A DNA stretch of 33,346 nt. Origin: Clostridia bacterium (GTDB lineage: Bacteria; Bacillota; Clostridia; Christensenellales; CAG-138). How positions within the stretch are numbered: the first letter of the stretch is position 1; each line of letters opens with the position of its first letter. The notes under the pieces are model-generated. The model worked only from the letters and a program-made list of their open reading frames with translations, ran no database searches and was not told where the DNA came from. The position numbers and the translations under genes are program-made. The stretch lies in contig JAFPXD010000015.1 in NCBI GenBank assembly GCA_017394835.1, forward strand, positions 1 through 33,346. Reading direction: 5' to 3'. Below, one piece after another: positions 22,641-32,122 of this stretch.

Positions 22641-24269
22641 TCAGGCAAAGCTGATGCTCTCCTCTTCGGGACCGTCCATATAACGGACCGTCACGGTCCT
22701 GCCCGTCACCTCGACTCCCGTCACCTTTGCGCCGCGAAGGCTCATAACGTCCTTGTAGGCGGCAAGCGCGGAGCCGTCGTATTCTCCTATGTTGTCGGAG
22801 GTGAGCAGCACCCCGCCGAAAAGCGCGTTTATCTTTGCGAGCTTAAGCTTTTGAGCGGGGGAGAGGCGGATGTTCTTTTCACGCAGGAAGAACACGTCCG
22901 GATCGGAAAGGTAGGCTCTGCCGTTCAGCTCGCGGCGGAAAACGGTGTTGCCCATGGCCTGCCTTGTGGAGACCCTTTCGCGGTGAAGCATGCGCATCCA
23001 TGGCTTGTCGTCCCAATCGAGCGAAACGTCGCAGCTCACCCTGCAGTATTCAACGAGCCCGAATGCGGGCATCACGGGGACGCCGCAGCCCAATATCGGA
23101 TGACTGCCGCAGATCTCGCGCAGGAGCTTCATCGCCCTTATCATACGGCCGGCTCTCGTCTCCGTTTCGGAGCCGAAGGGCGCCGCGCCGTAAAGGAAAT
23201 CGAGCTTCACAAGATCGAAGCCCCACTCGTCGAAAACGCGGGAAAAGACCCTCCGTATGTAGTCGATAACTTCGGGATTATCAATATCGAGCGAATAGAA
23301 CCCGCCCCAATTCGAGCCCAAAAGCCAGGGTTCTCCGTTGTGCAGATACAGCCAGTCGGGGTGCTCGGCAATAAGCTTCGAGCCCTTCTGCGCAACGAAC
23401 GGCGCGAGCCAAAGCCCCGCCTTGTAGCCGTTCGAGTGGATGGCCTCCGCAGAGGCGCGCATGCCGTTCGGGAATTTTGCGGAGTCGCATTCGAGCCAAT
23501 CCCCCACGAAGGGCTCCCAGCCGTCGTCTATCTGGAAGAGCTCGCCCCCGCGCATGACCTTCGCGCAGCCGGTAAGATCTTCCGTTATGGTGGAGTCGGA
23601 AATATCCTGATAGCGGTTGTACCAGCTCGAATAGCCGGAAATGGGCTCCGTCGTTATGGGCTTTATGCCCATCGCGTCGAACCATGCGTCGAATACCTCG
23701 TCCTCGGAGCCTTCGGCGATGAACAGGCTGAACACTTCAAAGCGGCCCTCGACCTCAAGCTCTTCGCAGTCGCGGCGGATGGTCAGAAGCTGCCCCTTGT
23801 ATGAGTATTCGAAGAGGGTGTAGCCGTTGGTTTCATCGAGCGAGCCTATAAGAAGGAACCTTGAGCCCTCCCTGAAATAGCAGTAGGAAACGCCGTGTAC
23901 TACGCCGCGCTTAAAGGGGTAATCGACGAAATGATAATCGCCGTAACGGTCGAGCGAGAATGCGTGCTTTATTGCATTGGGTATCCCGTGCATGCCGCGG
24001 ATACGGCTGCGGGAGGAATACTCCGGGCAATAGGTCCACGTCTGATAGCCGTTCATGAACACCCGCGCGGAGGCGGTATCCTTTATGCGGAGCAGCGCGC
24101 TCGCGGTGATTACGCTCCCCTTTTCAACGGTGGGTGCAATGCGGACCATAGCCTTTCTGAAGGAGCCTTCGCCCTCTTCCCAAGCAATGGGGATCTGCTG
24201 CTCATAAGCCGAGCCTTCGCCGTCGTTCCCAAGGAGAAGGGTGTATTTGATCCCGTTCGAAACGTTCAT
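22641..24269 (-). CDS. GH36-family alpha-galactosidase-like enzyme
   Basis: A 542-residue glycoside hydrolase, shorter than the common 700-730-residue GH36 enzymes. It has the beta-sandwich start (FMNGYQTWTY, then ISGYSSWYNRYQDIS and LFQIDDGWEPFVGDW) and the barrel motifs GYKAGLWLAPFVA and DLVKLDFLYGA. The nucleophile is expected at Asp357 (KLDF) and the acid/base at Asp414 (RVSCDV), both by analogy with GH36. No signal peptide, so it should act in the cytoplasm on imported alpha-galactosides; other GH36 activities are possible. ACGGAGG precedes ATG, 21 bp after the glycosyltransferase-like gene. Confidence 0.9.
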   Translation of the reverse strand: MNVSNGIKYTLLLGNDGEGSAYEQQIPIAWEEGEGSFRKAMVRIAPTVEKGSVITASALLRIKDTASARVFMNGYQTWTYCPEYSSRSRIRGMHGIPNAIKHAFSLDRYGDYHFVDYPFKRGVVHGVSYCYFREGSRFLLIGSLDETNGYTLFEYSYKGQLLTIRRDCEELEVEGRFEVFSLFIAEGSEDEVFDAWFDAMGIKPITTEPISGYSSWYNRYQDISDSTITEDLTGCAKVMRGGELFQIDDGWEPFVGDWLECDSAKFPNGMRASAEAIHSNGYKAGLWLAPFVAQKGSKLIAEHPDWLYLHNGEPWLLGSNWGGFYSLDIDNPEVIDYIRRVFSRVFDEWGFDLVKLDFLYGAAPFGSETETRAGRMIRAMKLLREICGSHPILGCGVPVMPAFGLVEYCRVSCDVSLDWDDKPWMRMLHRERVSTRQAMGNTVFRRELNGRAYLSDPDVFFLREKNIRLSPAQKLKLAKINALFGGVLLTSDNIGEYDGSALAAYKDVMSLRGAKVTGVEVTGRTVTVRYMDGPEEESISFA

Positions 24270-24290
24270 TTAAGCCTCCGTTTGTGAGTA

Positions 24291-25730
24291 TTATTCTCTG
24301 CCGCGCGCGGCAAGCTTAACGACCTCATAGCCGCCGTCATAGACGCGGGCATTTTTGAGCTCAACTATGCGCGCACACATTTGCTTCAATATCTGTTTGT
24401 CGGAAACGAGGGTGGAGATCATGTCGCAGAGCGCGGGAGCCGTCTCGCATTCATAGGTAGCGTCGCCCATCTCGCGCGAATAGACGGCGCCGTAAACCTC
24501 ATGCCCGCCTATATGGCGCATCAGGAGCTTGGGCACAGGGTAGAACGCGAGCTCGGAGGGCTTCGTCACGAGCACGTCCGCCTTGCGCATAAGAAGGTTG
24601 GTGGAATAGACCGCCTCGAAAATGTCGTTATGACAGAATGCGTAAACGCCCTTGGAAACGCCGTCCAGCGTCTCCGCCCAAGCCTTAAGCCCCGCGTAAT
24701 CGTTGAAGAAGGTGCGGGTGTTTTCGCAAAGCTCGGGGACCTGCTTCTTGAACACGTCCCACATATCGAGATGATCGCCGAAGTTGATCATGAGCTGAGC
24801 CTTGCCCTCCTTGACGAGCCCGTACAGGTACTTCGCCATAGCAAGGTAGAGGTCTCCGCCCGCACCTGCTCCGCCGACCGTCATAAGGAACCTTACGGGA
24901 GCGCCGCTTTCGAGCCTTTCAACGCGCTTTGCGCAGTCGTATTCGATATTTGAAACGAGCTCATGGTCTATATAGTGACCTACCCTGACGAGATCATCGT
25001 CGGGCATGGGCTTGAGCTTTTCCTTCGCCATGCCGTTCAGCTTTTTGTAGCCGAGATATGCGAAGGGCGTCTGCACGGCGTGAATGCTCCCCTCTGCCAG
25101 ATGCAGGCCCATGGGCCAGTTATCGGGGATGGCGTTCACAACGTGGGTGAGCCCCGCGTGCACCGCGCCCTGGCTGGGCCAGACGTGGGTGCCGACGTAG
25201 GGGATATCCTTGGGCAGATCGCAAAACAGCGGAACGAGCAGCTCCGAATTCTTCTGATCCGCGGCGTTGTAGGTGATCTTACGGAAGCCTTCGGAATTCA
25301 AGGGCTCCCACACGAGCTTGTTGAAGAGACCTATCTTCTGCGAAAGCTTGGAGCCCATTGAATACAGCTCGTTCTGGCTTCTTATCATTTTGGAGCCCGT
25401 CGCGTCGAATGAGGCGAGGTCGAACCAAAGCGGCGTATAGCCCAGGTGCTTCGCGCAGGAGGCTATCGCCATAGCTATGCGGTAATGGCCGAAGCCCATG
25501 CGGATATTGCCCACCACGAGCGGGTTTTCGGGCAGCTTCAGCGGCTCGTCCGAATGGACGAGGTTCTGTATCCCGAGCTCGGGTATCTGCTCTATGGGCT
25601 CGAGGCCGAGGTGATAGACCTTGCCCGTATCATCGCCGAACTTCTTTATAAACTTTGCCTTGCTTTTTTCGGCCTTGCGGATGGTCTTTTCATCCATCCT
25701 GTTGCCGAATATAACGCTTGTTCTGTCCAT
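24291..25730 (-). CDS. GT-B-fold glycosyltransferase-like protein of unknown substrate
   Basis: A 479-residue soluble protein. GNIRMGFGHYRIAMAIASCA resembles the GxGHxxxA nucleotide-sugar/acceptor loop of MurG and MGDG synthases. The second half has FLMTVGGAGAGGDLYLAM and a C-terminal KPSELAFYPVPKLLM, in the place where GT28 enzymes carry the donor-binding motif. I therefore call a GT-B fold, but not a named family. The neighbours are a GPH symporter upstream and a GH36 enzyme downstream, so a role in galactoside handling is implied: transfer, phosphorolysis-like cleavage or glycolipid synthesis. The start at 25730 has no clear ribosome site, and the 121 bp before it are hairpin-rich, which may lower its translation. 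Confidence 0.7.
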   Translation of the reverse strand: MDRTSVIFGNRMDEKTIRKAEKSKAKFIKKFGDDTGKVYHLGLEPIEQIPELGIQNLVHSDEPLKLPENPLVVGNIRMGFGHYRIAMAIASCAKHLGYTPLWFDLASFDATGSKMIRSQNELYSMGSKLSQKIGLFNKLVWEPLNSEGFRKITYNAADQKNSELLVPLFCDLPKDIPYVGTHVWPSQGAVHAGLTHVVNAIPDNWPMGLHLAEGSIHAVQTPFAYLGYKKLNGMAKEKLKPMPDDDLVRVGHYIDHELVSNIEYDCAKRVERLESGAPVRFLMTVGGAGAGGDLYLAMAKYLYGLVKEGKAQLMINFGDHLDMWDVFKKQVPELCENTRTFFNDYAGLKAWAETLDGVSKGVYAFCHNDIFEAVYSTNLLMRKADVLVTKPSELAFYPVPKLLMRHIGGHEVYGAVYSREMGDATYECETAPALCDMISTLVSDKQILKQMCARIVELKNARVYDGGYEVVKLAARGRE

Positions 25731-25794
25731 TGTCAGATCATTTGCCCGAAAAGGGCGGCCTTTCTCGGCATTATTTGCCGGTTTTTTTGAAAAT

Positions 25795-25825
25795 GCCGCC
25801 CCGCCCGGCGGTATGGCGGTTTACC
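25795..25825. promoter_or_regulatory. GC-rich intercistronic hairpins
   Basis: The gap between the symporter and the glycosyltransferase-like gene (25731-25851) can fold: GCCGCC (25795-25800) with GGCGGT (25815-25820), with a nested CCGCC/GGCGG alternative. There is no convincing T-run on the minus strand, so partial termination or mRNA processing is more likely than full stop. Confidence 0.4.
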
Positions 25826-25851
25826 CGTGCCGCAGGCGGGGCTTGGGGCTT

Positions 25852-27279
25852 TTATTCGGGAAGGTTTTCCTTCGCGTGCTCTTCTTCGATGGTCTTCATG
25901 ACCTTCTTCTCATTGTAGAGGGCGAGTATGACGGCGCCCAATACGCAGAACACGACCGCGACTATCGCGATTATGCGGAGCCCGATGGGGGAGGCGGTCA
26001 GGTCGTTGGATTTAAGATCCTGCGCCGCGCCGATAACGGCGAGGGAGGTGAAGACGAGCATGGCGACGGACTGGCCGAGCTTCATCGCGAAGGTGCGCGC
26101 CGCGAAGAACATGCCCTCGCGCTTTTCACCCGTGCGGATGGCGTCCTCTTCGGCGACGTCGGCGACTATGGACTGAGGGATGATGCCGAGCAGCGCCATC
26201 GGGAAGGCAGCGATAACGACTATCAGCACGCCTGGAATGATGCCCGTAAAGCCGGGAATGACGTTGATGAGCGCGGTCACGACGTAAGCAAGCGCAAGGC
26301 CGAGAAAGCCCGCGATGACGAGCTTCTTCTTGCCGAACTTGCGGACGAGACCGGATACGACGGGATAGAAGCAGGCGGAGAGTACGGTCATGCCGCCGAG
26401 GAAGTACATGGTGAAGCTCTCATCAAGCTTCATTGATACCTTTACAAAGAAGGGAAGACCCGTCTGGAAGAGCGTAAGAGCTATGAAATAGGCTATATCG
26501 GAGGCCGAGAATTTAAGGAATTCCTTGTTCTTGAAGGTCTTGGCCAAGCTCTTGAAGGTGTTGGTATCGGAAGGAACGGCGTCAACGAAATCCTTTTCGT
26601 TGAGCTTGAACGCGGGAATGAGCATGCAGATCATCGCAATCACCGCAAGCACTATGAAGCAGATGCGGTAGCTCCAGGGGAAATCGATCCCGAAGCCGCG
26701 CAGCACGCCTGCCAGAACGAAGGGCAGATACGCTATCATGGTACCGAAGAAGAACGTAAGCGAAATGGCGGTGGAGATGTACATGCGATCCTCCTGCGTC
26801 TTGCCGAACTCGGAGATCAGCGCGTTGTAGGGGGTGCAGTACATGGTCATAAAGAGATAGAAGAGAATGAGCGCCGCGAGCACCCAGATAATGTTCACCC
26901 AGCTAATAGAGGCGGGGTTGGGCTGGGGCGCGAAGAAAACGAGAACGGCAATTACCGCGAACGGGATGGCGGCCCGCTTCATGAACGGAATGCGGCGGCC
27001 CTTGGGATTGCTGCTCCTGTCGGAAAGCGACGCGATGAGCGGATCGGTCACGGCGTCGAATATACGGCAGATGAAGCTGATAAGACCGAGTATCGTGAGT
27101 ATTCCGAGTATGATGAGTCCGGAAGGCAGATAGGTGGGGGCGCCTGCCTTGATGTCGTTAGTCGTAGGAAGGTAGAAGGTCACGAGCCACGCGGTGATTA
27201 TGCCGCTCAAAATGGACCAGCCCAACTGACCGACCGCAAAGATGCGCATTTCTTTCTTGGTGAGACGTCTTGTTTTCAT
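25852..27279 (-). CDS. GPH-family sugar:cation symporter (MelB/LacS-like)
   Basis: A 475-residue, 12-helix secondary transporter of the glycoside-pentoside-hexuronide family within MFS. Signatures are FICRIFDAVTDPLIASLSDR (the conserved cation-site helix), SNPKGRRIPFMKRAAIPFA and MTMYCTPYNALISEF, with VADVAEEDAIRTGEKREGMF in the second half. It has no fused phosphotransferase domain at the C-terminus, unlike LacS. AAGGAGG precedes ATG, and the GH2 stop is 10 bp away. It should import a galactoside with Na+ or H+ for the GH2 and GH36 enzymes. Confidence 0.94.
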   Translation of the reverse strand: MKTRRLTKKEMRIFAVGQLGWSILSGIITAWLVTFYLPTTNDIKAGAPTYLPSGLIILGILTILGLISFICRIFDAVTDPLIASLSDRSSNPKGRRIPFMKRAAIPFAVIAVLVFFAPQPNPASISWVNIIWVLAALILFYLFMTMYCTPYNALISEFGKTQEDRMYISTAISLTFFFGTMIAYLPFVLAGVLRGFGIDFPWSYRICFIVLAVIAMICMLIPAFKLNEKDFVDAVPSDTNTFKSLAKTFKNKEFLKFSASDIAYFIALTLFQTGLPFFVKVSMKLDESFTMYFLGGMTVLSACFYPVVSGLVRKFGKKKLVIAGFLGLALAYVVTALINVIPGFTGIIPGVLIVVIAAFPMALLGIIPQSIVADVAEEDAIRTGEKREGMFFAARTFAMKLGQSVAMLVFTSLAVIGAAQDLKSNDLTASPIGLRIIAIVAVVFCVLGAVILALYNEKKVMKTIEEEHAKENLPE

Positions 27280-27289
27280 GATTTCCTCC

Positions 27290-29620
27290 TTATTTTATAT
27301 CAAAATAAAGTATTTCGGGTTCAATATGGGGAGCGGTGAGCTTGAGCCTCGCGATGCCGGCTTTCCCGATCGTTTTGATGAACGTGCCGCACATTCCGCC
27401 TTCCGCGGTCACGACGGAAGGCCCGACAAGTTCCGCTTCGCCCGTGAGCTCCAGCGTGACGGGGATCTGCGCATAGGGCGCCGTCTGCCCGAATTCATCC
27501 GCGATGCGTATGCGGATCAGCGACATGTCGTAGGTATCGCCCTCGCGCAGGCCGATGCGTGAAGCCTTGACCTCGAAATGAAGCTTTGCCGAGGGCTGCT
27601 TTATAACGCTTGCGACCTCGCGCCCGTCCTTCTTTGCGGCGAACCGCCATGAGGGCACTTCGGAGCCCCAGTTGCCTATGTATTTGCCGTAAAGGCGGTA
27701 GCCCTCCTCATAGGTCATTCCGTGGAAGAGCAGGCAGCGCGCCATGTAAAGCTTATATTTCAGCGGCAGCCCGTCCATCCCGTAACGCCCCGCGGCGTTA
27801 AGGCTCTCACGGATCAGCCTCTCCTTCGTGCCGCTCATGTTTTCATGCTTTGATAAGCTTTCGCCCACAAGATCGTCTATCCTTATGGGGGGATGGGGAA
27901 GACCGGACTTTTCGGGGCGGAAGCTCGTCAGGTATTCGCCGTTCTTGTAAAGCTCCACCTCGTCGGCATTGGTAAAGGCGTAAATGTCGCCCAATATGCT
28001 GGCTGGATGATCGCCGATCTCCATCGAGGAGCCTATCTCCAGCACGGGGGTCTCTTCCCCCTGCGAGGCATAGACCGCCGCCGCCTGCTTGGGATTGCGG
28101 AAGGAGTCCATAACGCCGTGATAGCAGATCCTGTCGCCCGAGCCGAATTGCTTGTGGGTCGCGTAATCAAACATGCACCAGCCGAAACAGCCCGCGTGCT
28201 CGCCGGAAGAATACGCCGCCTCAAGCACCTTTGCGTGGCGGAGGGCGTGTTCCTGCCTTCTTTCGCAGTTGTCGAAGGATTTTGTGGGGAACATATGCCC
28301 GTTATGCTCCGAAACGAGGAGCGCCTTGCCCATATCGGGGGTAACGTCCTTCTTGCGGAGAACGCCCCGGCCCTTTCCGCCGTATGAGAAATCGTTGTAG
28401 GCGTAAACGTCCTCCAAAAGGCTGCTCTTTTTAATGAAGCGGACTCCGCTCGTCGCCCGGGTGGGATCGAGGGAGCGACACAGCTCGTTCGTCCTGCGGT
28501 AAAGATCGTCGTCGTCACGGCTTTCGTTTATTCGGACGCCCCAGAGGATCACAGAGGGGTGGTTCCTGTATTGGAGCACCATCTCGCGCACGTTTTCAAT
28601 GGTGCGCAGCTTCCATTCCTCGCCGCCTATATGCTGCCAGCCGGGGATCTCCGTAAACACGAGGAGCCCCAATTCGTCGCACGCGTCGATGAAGTATTGG
28701 CTCTGGGGGTAGTGGCTCGTCCTCACGGCGCTGCAGCAGAGCTCCCGCTTCAATATCCGCGCGTCCTCATACTGCAGCGAGGCGGGTGCGGCGTAGCCTA
28801 TATAGGGCCAGCACTGATGGCGGTCGAGCCCGCGCATGAAGTATTTTTCGCCGTTCAGATAAAGCCCGTCCGCCTTGAATTCGGCCGTGCGGAAGCCTAT
28901 GCGTATTTCCTTTTCGTCGGCGAGCGCGCAGTCCGCGCCATAAAGCTCGACGCGCAGAGTGTAAAGCTTGGGGCACTCGGGCGACCACGGAACGATGTTT
29001 TCTATCAGAGCTTCGTATTCCGCTTCGTTCCCGCTGTGCTCATGCAGTATTCGCTCGCCGTCGCAAAGCTCATACCGCAAAGAAGAAAAATCACCGCCCG
29101 CATCAACGTTCACCTTCAAGTGACCGTCATGGTAAGCGGCGGCAAAAACGTCCTCTATAACGCTCGATCCCTTTATTTCGAGCCATGCTTCGCGGTAAAG
29201 CCCGCCGTAGCCCAGATAATCCATCACGTTGCCGAAGGGCGGCACGTCGGTGCGTTCGTTCGTATCGAGCTTTACGGCGATGCTGTTTCTTCCGCGGCGG
29301 AGAAGGGAAGTGATCTCGACCCGGTACGCGGTATAGCCGCAGAAATGGGAGCCGGCGTTCACGCCGTTGACGTAAAGAGTCATCACGTGCGCCGCACCGT
29401 CAAAGCGGATAAAATACCTCTTCGTTTCGTCCTCTATATCGACCGTCCTGCGGTAGCCGAAAACGCCGCAGTATTCCTCGGGATCGGAACAGTGAAGCGG
29501 AAGCTCGCACACATTATGAGGAAGACGGACGCTTTCCACAGACTGAGGCGTGGGTTGGCCCCGCAAGAAGCTTTCGCCCGGATCGCGGACGAATTCCCAA
29601 TCGTTGCATAAGCTGATCAT
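27290..29620 (-). CDS. GH2-family glycosidase, probable beta-galactosidase
   Basis: A 776-residue GH2 enzyme. The start is ATG 29620 with GAGGGGG upstream; the ATG at 29650 sits at the expected transcription start and is rejected. The jelly-roll sugar-binding domain (RYFIRFDGAAHVMTLYVNGV) and an Ig-like domain are followed by the catalytic barrel. Acid/base Glu366 lies in ILWGVRINES and nucleophile Glu438 in LLVSEHNGH. A C-terminal Ig-like region (about 590-776) includes IRIRIADEFGQTAPYAQIPV. No signal peptide, so it is cytoplasmic. Beta-galactosidase is inferred from the symporter and GH36 neighbours; beta-glucuronidase or beta-mannosidase cannot be ruled out. It is first in the minus-strand operon. 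Confidence 0.9.
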   Translation of the reverse strand: MISLCNDWEFVRDPGESFLRGQPTPQSVESVRLPHNVCELPLHCSDPEEYCGVFGYRRTVDIEDETKRYFIRFDGAAHVMTLYVNGVNAGSHFCGYTAYRVEITSLLRRGRNSIAVKLDTNERTDVPPFGNVMDYLGYGGLYREAWLEIKGSSVIEDVFAAAYHDGHLKVNVDAGGDFSSLRYELCDGERILHEHSGNEAEYEALIENIVPWSPECPKLYTLRVELYGADCALADEKEIRIGFRTAEFKADGLYLNGEKYFMRGLDRHQCWPYIGYAAPASLQYEDARILKRELCCSAVRTSHYPQSQYFIDACDELGLLVFTEIPGWQHIGGEEWKLRTIENVREMVLQYRNHPSVILWGVRINESRDDDDLYRRTNELCRSLDPTRATSGVRFIKKSSLLEDVYAYNDFSYGGKGRGVLRKKDVTPDMGKALLVSEHNGHMFPTKSFDNCERRQEHALRHAKVLEAAYSSGEHAGCFGWCMFDYATHKQFGSGDRICYHGVMDSFRNPKQAAAVYASQGEETPVLEIGSSMEIGDHPASILGDIYAFTNADEVELYKNGEYLTSFRPEKSGLPHPPIRIDDLVGESLSKHENMSGTKERLIRESLNAAGRYGMDGLPLKYKLYMARCLLFHGMTYEEGYRLYGKYIGNWGSEVPSWRFAAKKDGREVASVIKQPSAKLHFEVKASRIGLREGDTYDMSLIRIRIADEFGQTAPYAQIPVTLELTGEAELVGPSVVTAEGGMCGTFIKTIGKAGIARLKLTAPHIEPEILYFDIK

Positions 29621-29651
29621 TTCGAAGCCCCCTCGAAGGGATATTTTCATT

Positions 29652-29681
29652 ATTATACAATTCTTTAAGACGCTTTGTCAA
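29652..29681 (-). promoter_or_regulatory. Promoter of the galactoside operon
   Basis: On the minus strand, exact TTGACA (29681-29676), 18 bp, exact TATAAT (29657-29652). No repressor gene is nearby, and no clear operator was recognised. Confidence 0.85.
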
Positions 29682-29775
29682 CAAGAATAAAGCGCCCCCC
29701 GCAAGGGCCTTGAGCGCGGCGCTGCGCCCTTCGGGAAATATCATAAAATTTTCACAAAATAAACCGAAAAAGGGG

Positions 29776-29804
29776 TTAAAAAAACGGAAGATCTGTGTTA
29801 AAAT
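29776..29804 (+). promoter_or_regulatory. Weak candidate promoter of the CHAP hydrolase gene
   Basis: TTAAAA (29776-29781), 17 bp, TAAAAT (29799-29804), 53 bp before ATG 29857. The -35 box is poor, so an alternative sigma factor or activator may be used. Confidence 0.4.
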
Positions 29805-29856
29805 ACAATTGAAGGAATATGGGCGCGCGCCTTGAATAAACTTGGAGATTACGATT

Positions 29857-31629
29857 ATGAAGAGAATCTATGCGCTGATACTTGCATTGCTCACCGTGTT
29901 CGGAATGGCTTCGGCACATGCGATGAACGCGGGGGAGGATACCTCCGAAAACACGGGCGGAGGAGTCCCGACACGCCTTACAATGACCTATTATCCGACC
30001 TCCTATTATTCCGGGAGCGTCTATTACAGCAATCTTCGCGAGCTGCAGATAACCGGCAACCAGCGGCTCGATATAATCAACGTCGCCCTTTCGCAGGTGG
30101 GTTATCATGAGGGCAACAAGGTCGGCCAGCTTGACGGATCCAATCAGAATGGGAACCAGAACTATACCGAATACGGCTATTGGTTCGGCAAGCAGGTCGT
30201 AGGGCAGGACAGCGGCTTCTACTATGAGTGGTGCGCGATATTCACCGCCTGGTGTGCAAGGCAGTCCCGGGTGCCCGTCAACGTGATAAACAATGCTTCC
30301 TATGCGCACGCGGGCTCAAATCCCTACTATTTCAACACCGTTACCTATCATGCAAGGGGTACCTATACCCCGAAATCCGGCGATCTCATATTCTACGATT
30401 GGGCTTATAACGACAAGAAGTGGGATCACGTCGGCATAGTGCTTTATGTTTACGGCGGCAAGCTTTACGCCGTTGAGGGGAACGCTTCCGAGCAGGTGCT
30501 CATCCGCGAGATCTCCGCATACGATAACGAGATCCAGGGCTTCGGAGTTCCCAAATACACGAGCGCCAACGCGAACGCCATAGATCCCTCGAGCTATCCC
30601 GTCCCCACGAGGACGCTGGAATACGGCGATACCGGGAACGACGTTTCATGGCTCCAGGCTTCGCTGCTGCGCCTCGGATTCCCCTGCCCGATAGACGGCC
30701 GCTTCGGCGCCAACACTCAGCGGCAGGTAAAGGCGCTCCAGAAATACCTCGGCATGAGCCAGACCGGCATAGTCGGCCCCAACACCAGGGAAGCGATAAA
30801 GACGCGCATCCCCAACGGGCATCTCCAGTTCACCGATCCTTCCTATTATCCTTTCCCCACCAAGACGCTTCAGCGCGGCAGCCGCGGCATGGAGGTCAAG
30901 TGGGTGCAGGCGGCGCTCAAAAAGATGGGCGCTTCCATAGTGATAGACGGTGATTTCGGCCCCGCTACCGAAACGAAGGTCAAGTGGGCGCAGGGAAAGC
31001 TCGGCATCAGCCAGACGGGCGTTGTGGATGCCAACACCGCCAAAAAGATGAGAACGGCGATAGGCGGCTCCTCCGGCGGCGGCTCCGGCTCCGGCGGCGG
31101 CTCCGGCTCCGGCGGCGGCTCCGGCTCCACGCCTTCGATACCCTATCCCGTCCCCACGAGGAACCTTAAATACGGCATGTCCGGCGATGACGTAAAATGG
31201 CTCCAGACGGTGCTCCGCAGGTACGGGTGCAGCGTATCGGCGACGGGCTATTTCGGCGAAGTGACCCTCTCTTGCGTAAAGCGATTCCAGAGGGATCGCG
31301 GCCTCACACAGGACGGCATAGTCGGCCCCGCAACAAGGGGCAAGCTCATCGCCTTCCTCAACGGCTCCGGTTCGGGCTCCGGTTCGGGCTCCACGCCCTC
31401 CATACCTTACCCCGTTCCCACAAGGACTCTTAAGGTGGGCTGCACGGGCGATGACGTAAAGTGGCTCCAGGCCGCGCTTAAACAGCTTGGCTTCACTATC
31501 ACCGTTGACGGCATATTCGGCAACGGCACTAAGGGCACCGTCATTCAGTTCCAGCGGTATAACGGCCTCGCGCAGGACGGCATAGTCGGCCCCGCAACGA
31601 GGACTGCGCTCAAAAACGCGGTGCATTAA
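29857..31629 (+). CDS. Secreted CHAP-domain peptidoglycan hydrolase with four PG-binding domains
   Basis: A 590-residue exported cell-wall enzyme. Start: ATG 29857 with TTGGAG 9 nt upstream. The signal peptide ends near AHA (residue 22). The CHAP-like amidase/endopeptidase domain (about 65-235) keeps Cys126 (YEWCAIFTAWC), His191 (WDHVGIV) and Glu207 (AVEGNAS) in the expected order. Four PG_binding_1 domains follow (about 250-315, 340-400, 435-500 and 525-590), each with GDTGNDVSWLQ-like and GxFGxxT...Q...G..QxGIVGPxTR text. Gly-Ser linkers separate the second/third and third/fourth. It should bind and cut stem peptides or cross-bridges; wall remodelling, spore or mother-cell lysis and attack on neighbours are all possible. 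A broken relative follows. Confidence 0.93.
   Translation: MKRIYALILALLTVFGMASAHAMNAGEDTSENTGGGVPTRLTMTYYPTSYYSGSVYYSNLRELQITGNQRLDIINVALSQVGYHEGNKVGQLDGSNQNGNQNYTEYGYWFGKQVVGQDSGFYYEWCAIFTAWCARQSRVPVNVINNASYAHAGSNPYYFNTVTYHARGTYTPKSGDLIFYDWAYNDKKWDHVGIVLYVYGGKLYAVEGNASEQVLIREISAYDNEIQGFGVPKYTSANANAIDPSSYPVPTRTLEYGDTGNDVSWLQASLLRLGFPCPIDGRFGANTQRQVKALQKYLGMSQTGIVGPNTREAIKTRIPNGHLQFTDPSYYPFPTKTLQRGSRGMEVKWVQAALKKMGASIVIDGDFGPATETKVKWAQGKLGISQTGVVDANTAKKMRTAIGGSSGGGSGSGGGSGSGGGSGSTPSIPYPVPTRNLKYGMSGDDVKWLQTVLRRYGCSVSATGYFGEVTLSCVKRFQRDRGLTQDGIVGPATRGKLIAFLNGSGSGSGSGSTPSIPYPVPTRTLKVGCTGDDVKWLQAALKQLGFTITVDGIFGNGTKGTVIQFQRYNGLAQDGIVGPATRTALKNAVH
31082..31128 (+). repeat. Gly-Ser linker microsatellite
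   Basis: Tandem GGCTCCGGC-type units code an in-frame Gly-Ser linker; a shorter copy lies at 31363-31392. All units are multiples of 3 bp, so slippage would alter linker length without a frameshift. Confidence 0.8.
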
Positions 31630-31688
31630 AGCAAGAACAGGTATCACGCGGCGGCGGGGCTTTTCCCGCCGTCGTTAATAGTTTGTAA

Positions 31689-32075
31689 ACAAATTTTTAT
31701 ATTTCCCCAAAGGGCTGCCAAGCTTCGCTCGAACAGTTCCGCGAGCTCTGGGGCATAGCCGATGAAGGCGCTTTCGGCCCCATTGCGAAGGAAACGCTGC
31801 TTGCCGCTCTTTCGGAGCAGGGGTCCATCCCGGTCGATCCCTATATCTATCCCTTCCCCGAGAGGACGCTTTCAAACGGTTCGATGGGGAATGACGTCCG
31901 CTGGGTGCAGGCGGCGCTGAAAAGACTCGGCATGGACGTGAACATTACCGGTACCTACGGATATTACACGCAGAAGCGCATGGCATATATCCAGCGCTGT
32001 TACGGGATGGACGGCAGCGGAATATGCGACGAAGCCTCAAGAGATCTCCTTTTGAGGCTGTGTATCGTTAAGTGA
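31689..32075 (+). pseudogene. Headless fragment of a peptidoglycan-binding-domain protein
   Basis: From a stop at 31686-31688 the frame is open to TGA at 32073-32075 with no start codon until ATG 31884. It codes the tail of one PG_binding_1 domain (SLEQFRELWGIADEGAFGPI, AKETLLAAL) and then a full one (SNGSMGNDVRWVQAALKRLG to SGICDEASRDLLLRL). It resembles the C-terminal repeats of the 29857-31629 hydrolase and uses the same PFPxRTL joint. The signal peptide and catalytic domain are missing, so this is a remnant of a duplicated or longer gene. The ATG at 31884 would make only part of one domain and has no good ribosome site. A GC-rich hairpin (about 31650-31673) lies between the two. Confidence 0.8.
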
Positions 32076-32122
32076 ATGCGCCCACGGGGCGGCCTTTTGC
32101 ATCCCGCCTGAAAGCGCGCCTC

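Noticed and set aside
31082..31392. CRISPR-like or satellite repeats
   Set aside because: The repeats are in-frame Gly-Ser linker codons inside the hydrolase gene, with no spacers.
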